Virus record (IMG/VR): IMGVR_UViG_3300030012_001523 | Coordinates: 23,996-47,931 of that record | DNA from: a virus | DNA length: 23,936 bases | Reading direction: 5' to 3' (one strand) | Shown: one piece after another, positions 15,903 through 21,901 of the stretch | How positions within the stretch are numbered: the first letter of the stretch is position 1 | How the letters are laid out: each line of letters begins with the position of its first letter | Notes under the pieces: generated by a model | What the model was told of the DNA's origin: nothing | What the model saw: only the letters and a program-made list of their open reading frames with translations | Database searches by the model: none | Translations under genes and position numbers: made by a program

Positions 15903-16148
15903 TTAACTACAACGTGTATCTGTTGGATTTTCTTCACAAAACTTATCGTAGGCTGTTTTATTTTTATTATTTCCGTATTTAACTTCTGGTTTATCTATTA
16001 TATTAGCAGTAGCTTTAGCTATTTTATTAAACATATCTGAATACATTTTACCTGTTGGCACATAATAAGCACCTTTAACATCAGCGCCACCTACATAACC
16101 TCCTTGTTTAAAAGGTGTATTACTTGCAAATTTTTTTGAAAAACTCAT
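15903..16148 (-). CDS. Small protein with NTPFK motif (81 residues)
   Basis: Begins MSFSKKFASNTPFKQGGYVG, continues GADVKGAYYVPTGKMYSDMF and NKIAKATANIIDKPEVKYGN, and ends in a Cys-containing tail KFCEENPTDTRCS. Two cysteines near the C-terminus might pair. Lys-rich, and without membrane segments. It belongs to the group of small proteins with S/T-P-x-K motifs; function is unknown. Confidence 0.6.
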   Translation of the reverse strand: MSFSKKFASNTPFKQGGYVGGADVKGAYYVPTGKMYSDMFNKIAKATANIIDKPEVKYGNNKNKTAYDKFCEENPTDTRCS

Positions 16149-16151
16149 GTT

Positions 16152-16370
16152 TTATTTTTTTGAACAACCAAAGTTTTTAGCATAGTTAGCCATTTTTACT
16201 ACTGATGCACTATAATTATCTTTTTTAGCCATAACAGCGCTAGCTGCTTCGCATGTTGATTTACCTGGCATATTTTTCTTTACCCAAGCTGTAAATTTTC
16301 CTTTGTTTTTTTCTTTTATTTCAGGAAATTTTTCCTGTAAAAAAGGACTATTGTATTGTAAATATCCCAT
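16152..16370 (-). CDS. Small basic helical protein with two Cys (72 residues)
   Basis: Reads MGYLQYNSPFLQEKFPEIKE, then KNKGKFTAWVKKNMPGKSTC and EAASAVMAKKDNYSASVVKM, ending ANYAKNFGCSKK. The second half looks like a compact helical domain with Cys in STCEAA and FGCSKK. The text is of a type I recall from marine phage small proteins, but no function is known. Gaps of 2-3 bases to both neighbours suggest coupled translation. Basic, so a nucleic-acid or virion-interior role is possible. Confidence 0.65.
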   Translation of the reverse strand: MGYLQYNSPFLQEKFPEIKEKNKGKFTAWVKKNMPGKSTCEAASAVMAKKDNYSASVVKMANYAKNFGCSKK

Positions 16371-16372
16371 GA

Positions 16373-16579
16373 TTATTTATATACTTTGGCTCTTTGTGAA
16401 ATAGGCATAGCATCATACTTGCATGGATATTTTGATACTTGCATGGGTGTAATACCTGAGCTAGAACCAACACCCATTGGAAAACCTTCTTTACTAAGTG
16501 GTCCTTCCCATATAGCATTTTCTCCTATTTGGCCTTCAAGTTTAGGATTATTTTTAATTTTTTCTATATCGTGTCTCAT
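16373..16579 (-). CDS. Small protein of unknown function (68 residues)
   Basis: Preferred start is ATG 16579 (MRHDIEKIKNNPKLEGQIGE), two bases after the previous stop. A longer frame from 16597 overlaps the previous gene by 16 bases. The rest is GENAIWEGPLSKEGFPMGVG, a Ser/Gly stretch and ITPMQVSKYPCKYDAMPISQ, ending RAKVYK. Gly/Pro-rich and without membrane segments. It belongs to the small-protein block beside the GroEL operon; function unknown. Confidence 0.65.
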   Translation of the reverse strand: MRHDIEKIKNNPKLEGQIGENAIWEGPLSKEGFPMGVGSSSGITPMQVSKYPCKYDAMPISQRAKVYK

Positions 16580-16581
16580 AA

Positions 16582-16983
16582 TTATTGTTTTTTGCAATTT
16601 GCTTCTCTATATTTTCTAATATCTTCTGCTGAATGACCAGCGTCAGTTGCTATTTCATAATCAAACTCTGCAGAGCAAGGATCAACGTTTGGTTCAGAAC
16701 CTAAAGCTTTTAACATTGGACTCATCATAATACCAGAGCCCATAACAGCCATGTTTCTAGCGTTTTGATCACCAAAAATACCCATACCAACTTGTTGAGT
16801 CATAGGATCAAAACCACCAGTCATTATCTGTTGAGACATATCTGGTTTAGCCATCATTGAGCCAGCCATCATTGGCTGTTGGCTTGCCATAGCGTTTGCG
16901 TTTGTTAAAGCATTTATACTTGGATTTTGTCCCATTCTACCAAATATACTAGATACTCCAAAGTTTAGTGGATCTTTATTCAT
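16582..16983 (-). CDS. Met-rich small protein (133 residues)
   Basis: An unusually Met-, Gln- and Gly-rich protein. The middle holds runs such as MASQQPMMAGSMMAKPDMSQ and MMSPMLKALG; the C-terminal part (FDYEIATDAGHSAEDIRKYR then EANCKKQ) is a short acidic helical segment. Probably a virion or assembly component with a flexible Met-rich centre, based only on the composition and surroundings. The start overlaps the previous stop by ATGA. No recognised family. Confidence 0.6.
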   Translation of the reverse strand: MNKDPLNFGVSSIFGRMGQNPSINALTNANAMASQQPMMAGSMMAKPDMSQQIMTGGFDPMTQQVGMGIFGDQNARNMAVMGSGIMMSPMLKALGSEPNVDPCSAEFDYEIATDAGHSAEDIRKYREANCKKQ

Positions 16984-17420
16984 CTTGTTTTGTCTTTGTT
17001 TAAATTATAAATTGCTTTTGTCATTACTTTATCCATATATGAAGTGCCAGTTATTATTTTATTTCTACTAGCAACATTTATGTCTTCATGACCAAGCATT
17101 ATTCTATATATGCGTTGAATTAATTGTTTACCTTTAAATGATATTTTATATATATTATATTTTTGTGTAGTTCTATTTCTATTACGCCATACAACTATCC
17201 AGTCATCTTGTATTAATTTATTCCATCTACGATTATTCCAGCTATACGCATATGTACCAGCTTTAAAATCTTTTATTGTAAATAAATCAATACAATCAAG
17301 GTATATTAATAATTCTAAATCACTATCGGTTAAATTGTTGTTTTTGCAAGCCCATTTGCGTATTACTCGATAGTGTTTCATTAAGTTTAAATCCTTAATA
17401 TCTTTTGCACTTAATCTCAT
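16980..17420 (-). CDS. Winged-helix-like basic protein following GroES
   Basis: 146 residues, very basic with many Arg/Trp/Tyr. Layout: helices LSAKDIKDLNLMKHYRVIRK and SDLELLIYLDCIDLFTIKDF, a WNNRRWNKLIQDDWIVVW helix-strand turn, then a RNRNRTTQKYNIYKISFKGK hairpin-like wing and a last helix QLIQRIYRIMLGHEDI. A helix-helix-helix-wing order fits winged helix DNA-binding proteins (MarR-like plan). Function could be transcription control or a packaging/DNA-recognition role. It starts with a 4-base overlap (ATGA) to groES, and the next gene overlaps its end the same way, so it is part of the chaperonin operon. Confidence 0.5.
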   Translation of the reverse strand: MRLSAKDIKDLNLMKHYRVIRKWACKNNNLTDSDLELLIYLDCIDLFTIKDFKAGTYAYSWNNRRWNKLIQDDWIVVWRNRNRTTQKYNIYKISFKGKQLIQRIYRIMLGHEDINVASRNKIITGTSYMDKVMTKAIYNLNKDKTR

Positions 17421-17677
17421 AAAACAACTACAATATCTTGAGCTTTAATTACACGATAAGATTTTTTATCAATTTCTATTTTATGACCAGCGTGACGATC
17501 AAAATATATTTTATCATCTTGTTTTAATCCTACAACTTCATTGCCTACTGAAACTATACTAGCTTCTACATATCTAATGTCTTCACGTTGGTTTTCTGCA
17601 AGAAGTAAACCACCTTTTGTTTTAGTAGTTCCTTCTTTTAATATATTTATGATTAAATTTTTACCTACTGCTTTCAT
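17417..17677 (-). CDS. groES: GroES co-chaperonin
   Basis: 86 residues (E. coli 97). It would form the heptameric lid that closes the GroEL folding chamber. The opening strand VGKNLIINIL, mobile loop about residues 14-28 (KEGTTKTKGGLLL, with LLL in place of the usual IVL), a VSVGNEVVGLKQDDKIYF barrel strand and closing RVIKAQDIVVVL follow the GroES order. It starts 17 bases inside the end of groEL, so it is translated downstream of groEL; bacteria normally have groES first. The 3' end overlaps the next gene as ATGA. The acidic mobile loop of cellular GroES is replaced by a Lys/Thr-rich one, suggesting adaptation to the phage GroEL. Confidence 0.93.
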   Translation of the reverse strand: MKAVGKNLIINILKEGTTKTKGGLLLAENQREDIRYVEASIVSVGNEVVGLKQDDKIYFDRHAGHKIEIDKKSYRVIKAQDIVVVL

Positions 17678-19205
17678 TAACTCTAATATTATTAATTACA
17701 CAATCAGTTGATAAAATTGTAGTAGCTACTGAAGCTGCATTTTGAAGAGCGCTTTTTGTAACTAATAGAGGATCAATTATACCACTATTAATCATATGTA
17801 CCATATTTCCTGTAACTACGTCAATACCTTCACCTTCTTTTTCTGGTGTCTGTGGTTTCATACCGGCATTGCTTAATATTGTTCTAAATGGAGATAATAT
17901 TGCTTTAGATAAAATTTTTTCACCAATGTTATCTTCTTCTATATTTAATGCTGCATTTAATAACGCAACACCACCACCTGGAACAATCCCTTCTTTTATA
18001 GCAGCTTTAGTAGCACATATAGCGTCTTCAACTCTGTCTTGTTTTTCTTTTAACTCAATATCAGAGTTAGCGCCTACTTTTACTATTGCTATTTTAGCAG
18101 CTAACATAGCTAGTCTTTTTTCTAACTTAACTACTTCGCTTGCTGTATTTTTTTTAGTTAATTTATTTTTAATTTCATGAATAACTTCTTTTACTTGATT
18201 AGAAGTTTCATTTACTTGTAATATAGTTTCATTTTCTGTAGTAATGCTTTTAACGCATTTACCAAGATATTCAATTTTAATTAAATCTAAATCATCGCCA
18301 AGATCTTCATTTATAATAGTAGCATCTGTTAATAAAGATAAATCATCTAGCAATTGTTTTCTATTAACACCATATGTTGGCGCGTCAATAACATTTACTT
18401 TTATATTACCTTTTATTTTATTCATGGCTAGAGCCGATAAAACACCTTTTTCTAAATCGCCTATAATAAGCAAAGGTTTATTGTTTTTTATAACGTACTC
18501 TAGCACTGTCTGAATTTGTCTTATTGAATCAACCTTAGACTCTATTAACAGCACTAGCGGATTATCTAACTCCGCTGATTGACTTTCAGCATTTGTAATA
18601 AAATGCCTATTTGTCAAACCTTTATCGTATTGAGCTCCTTCTACTATTTTTATTTCTGTCTTACCAACAGCAGATGGCTCCATCATTACTACACCTGTTA
18701 AATCTACTGCTCTAAACGCGTCAGCAATTAATTTACCTAGCTTGTGATCATTGTTTGTAGATATTGTAGCAATGTTATCAATCATATCTCCTTCAACTGA
18801 AACAGATATAGATTCTAAATATTTTATTACTTTGTCAACTGCAGAGTTTATACCTTCTTTTAATTCTCTAGAATTAGTTTTATTTACAACCGCATATGCT
18901 TCTTCTAATATAGCATGTGCTAATATGGTTGCAGTGGTAGTACCATCACCTGCTTGTTGTACTGTTTTACGCGCGGCTTCTTTTAAAAGTGTAGCGCCCA
19001 TGTTTTCTACTGGGTCTAACAAAATTACTGAATTTGCTACAGTTACACCGTCTTTTGTTATTACTGGATTACCAGCAGCATCTTCAAGTAAAACACACTT
19101 GCCGCTAGCTCCGAGTGTGGAGCTAACAGCTTGTGTAAGTTTTGTTATACCTTTAAATACTTCATCTCTAGCGTTATCGCCAAAGTTCAGATTTTTAACT
19201 ATCAT
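17661..19205 (-). CDS. groEL: GroEL chaperonin, phage-encoded
   Basis: A 514-residue chaperonin (E. coli 548) that folds proteins in an ATP-driven ring. All three domains are present: equatorial motifs KDGVTVA (51-57, Asp52) and GDGTTTA (86-92), apical region with VEGAQYDKGLTNRHFIT, and the second equatorial part with RVEDAICATKAAIKEGIVPG (catalytic Asp394) and GGGVALL. Departures: TLGP of cellular GroEL reads TLGASGK (30-36), PGFGDRRK reads APTYGVNRK, and the protein stops after CVINNIRVNESSR with no GGM-rich tail. The nucleotide-site residues I can check are intact. The leader is A/T only. It lies among virion genes, so it probably helps fold phage capsid or fibre proteins rather than replacing host GroEL generally. 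Confidence 0.96.
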   Translation of the reverse strand: MIVKNLNFGDNARDEVFKGITKLTQAVSSTLGASGKCVLLEDAAGNPVITKDGVTVANSVILLDPVENMGATLLKEAARKTVQQAGDGTTTATILAHAILEEAYAVVNKTNSRELKEGINSAVDKVIKYLESISVSVEGDMIDNIATISTNNDHKLGKLIADAFRAVDLTGVVMMEPSAVGKTEIKIVEGAQYDKGLTNRHFITNAESQSAELDNPLVLLIESKVDSIRQIQTVLEYVIKNNKPLLIIGDLEKGVLSALAMNKIKGNIKVNVIDAPTYGVNRKQLLDDLSLLTDATIINEDLGDDLDLIKIEYLGKCVKSITTENETILQVNETSNQVKEVIHEIKNKLTKKNTASEVVKLEKRLAMLAAKIAIVKVGANSDIELKEKQDRVEDAICATKAAIKEGIVPGGGVALLNAALNIEEDNIGEKILSKAILSPFRTILSNAGMKPQTPEKEGEGIDVVTGNMVHMINSGIIDPLLVTKSALQNAASVATTILSTDCVINNIRVNESSR

Positions 19206-19230
19206 TTGATTTAATTTAATTTAATTATTA
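19206..19230 (-). promoter_or_regulatory. A/T-only groEL leader
   Basis: A 25-base spacer with TTAAATTAAATCAA directly before the ATG, almost the same as the end of the leader at 8487-8552. No Shine-Dalgarno is present. Shared leaders before groEL and before the packaging block may mean common translation control. Confidence 0.3.
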
Positions 19231-19518
19231 TTATTCAAAGGTTTTCACGACTTTAGGACCTTTTAAGAAATCTACTTTTTTAGCATAGTGTTCTACTGAG
19301 CCATCAATAGCTTGTTCTGCTCCTTCAATAGTTTCACGTCTTGTAACGTCGTGCCAAGTCTCATCATTTGGATCTTGGTATTCAGTTTGATAAAAACCGT
19401 TAGGTAATTGGGTTATTCTCCAGTTTTTCTTTTCTGCGAGATGTTTCCAAAGGTTAATGGTTTCTTCTGAAATTTGTGGTTGACTATTCCACGATCTAGT
19501 CTGGTAATAAAACGTCAT
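19231..19518 (-). CDS. Small protein of unknown function (95 residues)
   Basis: MTFYYQTRSWNSQPQISEET then INLWKHLAEKKNWRITQLPN, GFYQTEYQDPNDETWHDVTR and RETIEGAEQAIDGSVEHYAK. Mixed alpha/beta with several Trp; the strand-turn-strand around RITQLPNGFYQTEYQ and a helix TIEGAEQAIDGSVEHYAKKV look like a compact folded domain. The type is familiar from marine phage genomes but unnamed. It directly precedes groEL, separated by 25 bases. Confidence 0.65.
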   Translation of the reverse strand: MTFYYQTRSWNSQPQISEETINLWKHLAEKKNWRITQLPNGFYQTEYQDPNDETWHDVTRRETIEGAEQAIDGSVEHYAKKVDFLKGPKVVKTFE

Positions 19519-19550
19519 TGGTTTTGGTTTTAAATTAATATTTGGTTTAT

Positions 19551-19566
19551 TGCTCTTTCCCGAGCA
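19551..19566 (-). other. Small hairpin in the spacer before the 95-residue gene
   Basis: TGCTC pairs with GAGCA around a six-base loop, starting four bases after the stop of the 81-residue gene. No U-run follows in the transcript direction, so it is not a typical intrinsic terminator. It is the only G/C-containing structure in the A/T-rich 52-base spacer 19519-19570 and could mark an RNA processing or pausing site. Confidence 0.3.
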
Positions 19567-19570
19567 GGGT

Positions 19571-19816
19571 TTAAATTCTTATTTGTAAAAATTCAGCATC
19601 TTTTAAACAGTTTATAATACCTCTTACTTGCTTATCATTATGAGTAAAACGAACTTCGCTTATAGAAACTTCACTAAAAGTAAGATTTTCTCCCGTAAGA
19701 GTTGATTCTAAAATAAATTGATTTTCGTCAGCTTCTTGTTGAGTAGCGTCTTCTAAACCATTTTGGCCTAAAATTTTCCAAACATTGCTTTGTGTTAATA
19801 CGTATTCTTTTGTCAT
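19571..19816 (-). CDS. Small protein of unknown function (81 residues)
   Basis: MTKEYVLTQSNVWKILGQNG, an acidic middle LEDATQQEADENQFILESTL, then strands NLTFSEVSISEVRFTHNDKQ and a final helix/strand RGIINCLKDAEFLQIRI. Predicted alpha/beta; no motif that I recognise. It starts by one-base overlap (TAATG) with the beta-helix protein stop, so it is probably translated together with it and may be its partner or chaperone, an inference from coupling only. Confidence 0.6.
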   Translation of the reverse strand: MTKEYVLTQSNVWKILGQNGLEDATQQEADENQFILESTLTGENLTFSEVSISEVRFTHNDKQVRGIINCLKDAEFLQIRI

Positions 19817-21549
19817 TATCCTAAGTTTATTAATGAAAATGTTGTGTTATCTAATGAGTTTCTAATTTTTCCAGCACCTGATACCGCTGCAAATCCATCA
19901 TTTGAATAGCAGTTATATAACAATCCTGTTGTTGCAGAAGTACCTGAGGTTCTTTTCCCAAAATTATTATTTCCTAAAGCAGTACAATTTATAAATCTTC
20001 CTGTAAAACTTCCACCACCACTAGATTTTGGAGTTCCAAACGATAATTGTGATTGAGATGTACAATTCATATAAACAGCTCCACTGTGATCACCTCCACT
20101 AGGTATTTCCCAACTATAAGCAGCTGAACCATATGAAACACAATTATGAAATTTACCTGAATTATTTAATGTTCTAGCAGCAAATCCTTGGTAGCCAACT
20201 AAAGTACAATGACTAAATTTAGCGTTACTTGTTATTGTTCCAGTTTCCATTCTACTAGCAAATGAGTAATAATCTCCTATACAATATAAACATTGTCCTG
20301 AAAATTCAGCTCCTTGGTATCCAAATTGATATTCTCCGTTTCTATAAGGCATATCATTACTTGTACCAGATATTGAATTATCGTATCCACATCTATAAAA
20401 AACTCCACTAGTGTTTCCACCGTCACCGCCGAAAGATTTATATCCCCAACATTCTATAAATGTTCCTGAGCATGAAGCGCCTGTTCCTCTACCAAAAGCT
20501 TCTGATGCGTAGCAGTTTTTATAAACTGAAGACGCAGTTCCAACACCTGTTCTTGGTTGAAAACTACCAGCTTGAAATCCATTACGAACATATATGTCTT
20601 CAAATGTTGTAACAGATAAATTAGAATCAACGTATATATTAGTTAAAATTTCAAAACCTTGAAATATAGAAGGAGTATTTGTATTATTAGCTAAAGATTT
20701 AACTTCTACATTACTTCCTTTTATAATAGTTGCGCATGTTCCTGCTAGAGAAATCATACTAACTATATCATTAATAATTAAATCAGAAGGAAGATCATAT
20801 ACTCCAGGTCCTACTATTAATGTAGAAGCTGTTTTTGATGATTGTAGCACAGCAATATTATTACCTAGCGCACTATAACCTTCAACTCTTCTACCATTTA
20901 ATGTAATTACAAAAGTCATTCTATTAGAAGAAGGAGATCCTACAGCTGTTATTTCAAAAGTATAATTTTGAACACCAGAAATACTATCAACTCCATCTAA
21001 AAAAACACTTCCTAAATCCATGCTAAAATTATATGGAGTATTAGTTACCGCTACGCCTCCTCCAATTCCCGAGCCAGATAAATATAATTCATATGTATTT
21101 TGAAAGTCTGTAATTGAAAATGATACACCAAAACTTTGAGCACTAGTTACTGTTTCTATTTTTTCAACTGCTTCTTCATAACCATCTAAAAGCGCTTGTC
21201 CGTTTTCAGCGTCTGTTCCATCTGCAGAAACATATACAGTATGATCATTTTCTATAAATTTACCTCCTTCAAGATATTTTATACTTGAAAAACTAAAAGC
21301 TCCTATACTTTTTGGATTAATATGTATTATTCTCGATGCTGGATTTGAAGTTATCGCACTATTGATAGCTTTTATTACATCTCCTGAATTACCAGCATTT
21401 ACAGTAAATTTTATTTGAGAATTATTATTTAATTCTAAAAAAAATACAGATGAAGAAAGTGGCCTAATGTATTTTACACTAGTCCAATTAATTACTAAGT
21501 CACTGGTTAATCCTAAACCACTTGCGTTTTTAAATACTAAAAATTTCAT
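19816..21549 (-). CDS. Tailspike-like beta-helix protein with small N-terminal domain
   Basis: 577 residues. Residues 1-95 (MKFLVFKNASGLGLTSDLVI to SIGAFSFSSIKYLEGG) resemble the free-standing small beta-domain proteins at 14485, 14809 and 21562. Residues about 95-240 form a beta-rich linker (YVSADGTDAENG onward). From about 250 the text is a right-handed parallel beta-helix: at least nine rungs carry a Cys or aromatic stack of the form F-x-N-C (YKNCYASEAFG, FIECWGYKSFG, FSHCTLVGYQG, FHNCVSYGS, YMNCTSQSQ, FINCTALGNNNFG, LYNCYSNDG). This fold is used by phage spikes that bind or cut surface polysaccharide; no catalytic residues can be assigned. The Cys ladder may stabilise the helix in a reducing assembly cytoplasm. 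Confidence 0.75.
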   Translation of the reverse strand: MKFLVFKNASGLGLTSDLVINWTSVKYIRPLSSSVFFLELNNNSQIKFTVNAGNSGDVIKAINSAITSNPASRIIHINPKSIGAFSFSSIKYLEGGKFIENDHTVYVSADGTDAENGQALLDGYEEAVEKIETVTSAQSFGVSFSITDFQNTYELYLSGSGIGGGVAVTNTPYNFSMDLGSVFLDGVDSISGVQNYTFEITAVGSPSSNRMTFVITLNGRRVEGYSALGNNIAVLQSSKTASTLIVGPGVYDLPSDLIINDIVSMISLAGTCATIIKGSNVEVKSLANNTNTPSIFQGFEILTNIYVDSNLSVTTFEDIYVRNGFQAGSFQPRTGVGTASSVYKNCYASEAFGRGTGASCSGTFIECWGYKSFGGDGGNTSGVFYRCGYDNSISGTSNDMPYRNGEYQFGYQGAEFSGQCLYCIGDYYSFASRMETGTITSNAKFSHCTLVGYQGFAARTLNNSGKFHNCVSYGSAAYSWEIPSGGDHSGAVYMNCTSQSQLSFGTPKSSGGGSFTGRFINCTALGNNNFGKRTSGTSATTGLLYNCYSNDGFAAVSGAGKIRNSLDNTTFSLINLG

Positions 21550-21561
21550 TTTCTAATTTTT

Positions 21562-21846
21562 TTAATTGTATGAAACAGCTGATATAGATACACCTGAAGG
21601 CATTGTTACTACAGAGTTTCCATAATTAGAGTTCAATATTGTTTTATTTATAGCATTACCCATTTGTCCATTAGCAGCAGAGCTATGTGTTAATTCAATT
21701 CTTCCAAAACTTGAATTTGAAACGTAAACTATTGTTTTAGTTGCACTAGCTTGTTCTACTGTAATTATATCTTCAAAATCAACTACTACTTTTTTGTCTT
21801 CAGTTGAAGCTGTTGCTCCTGAAAATGGTATTGTTAATGTATTCAT
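21562..21846 (-). CDS. Small beta-domain protein (94 residues), family member 3
   Basis: MNTLTIPFSGATASTEDKKV, VDFEDIITVEQASATKTIVY and VSNSSFGRIELTHSSAANGQ, then a short helix MGNAINKTILNSNYGNSVVT and closing strands MPSGVSISAVSYN. Opening MNT-L-I-P and end SISAVSYN parallel the 99-residue protein at 14485 (MNTILKIKLP and FDSISYNG). It lies immediately upstream of the beta-helix protein whose first domain has the same plan, so it may be a related virion-surface or spike-accessory domain. The leader of 55 bases (21847-21901) is A/T-rich with no other feature seen. Confidence 0.65.
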   Translation of the reverse strand: MNTLTIPFSGATASTEDKKVVVDFEDIITVEQASATKTIVYVSNSSFGRIELTHSSAANGQMGNAINKTILNSNYGNSVVTMPSGVSISAVSYN

Positions 21847-21901
21847 TTTTTATTTTTTATAATATTTTCTTAAGTTTATTATTACTTGTTTTTTTTGTTT
21901 T

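Noticed and set aside
18751-19209. Plus-strand open frame of 152 codons opposite groEL
   Set aside because: Antisense shadow of a well-conserved gene, no leader, and no other gene on the plus strand.
19551-19566. Intrinsic terminator
   Set aside because: Short stem and no U-run after it on the minus strand.
19551-19575. Possible tRNA 3' half (GGGTTTAAATTC resembles a T arm)
   Set aside because: No acceptor or anticodon stem pairs with it; the stretch is only a 5-bp hairpin.
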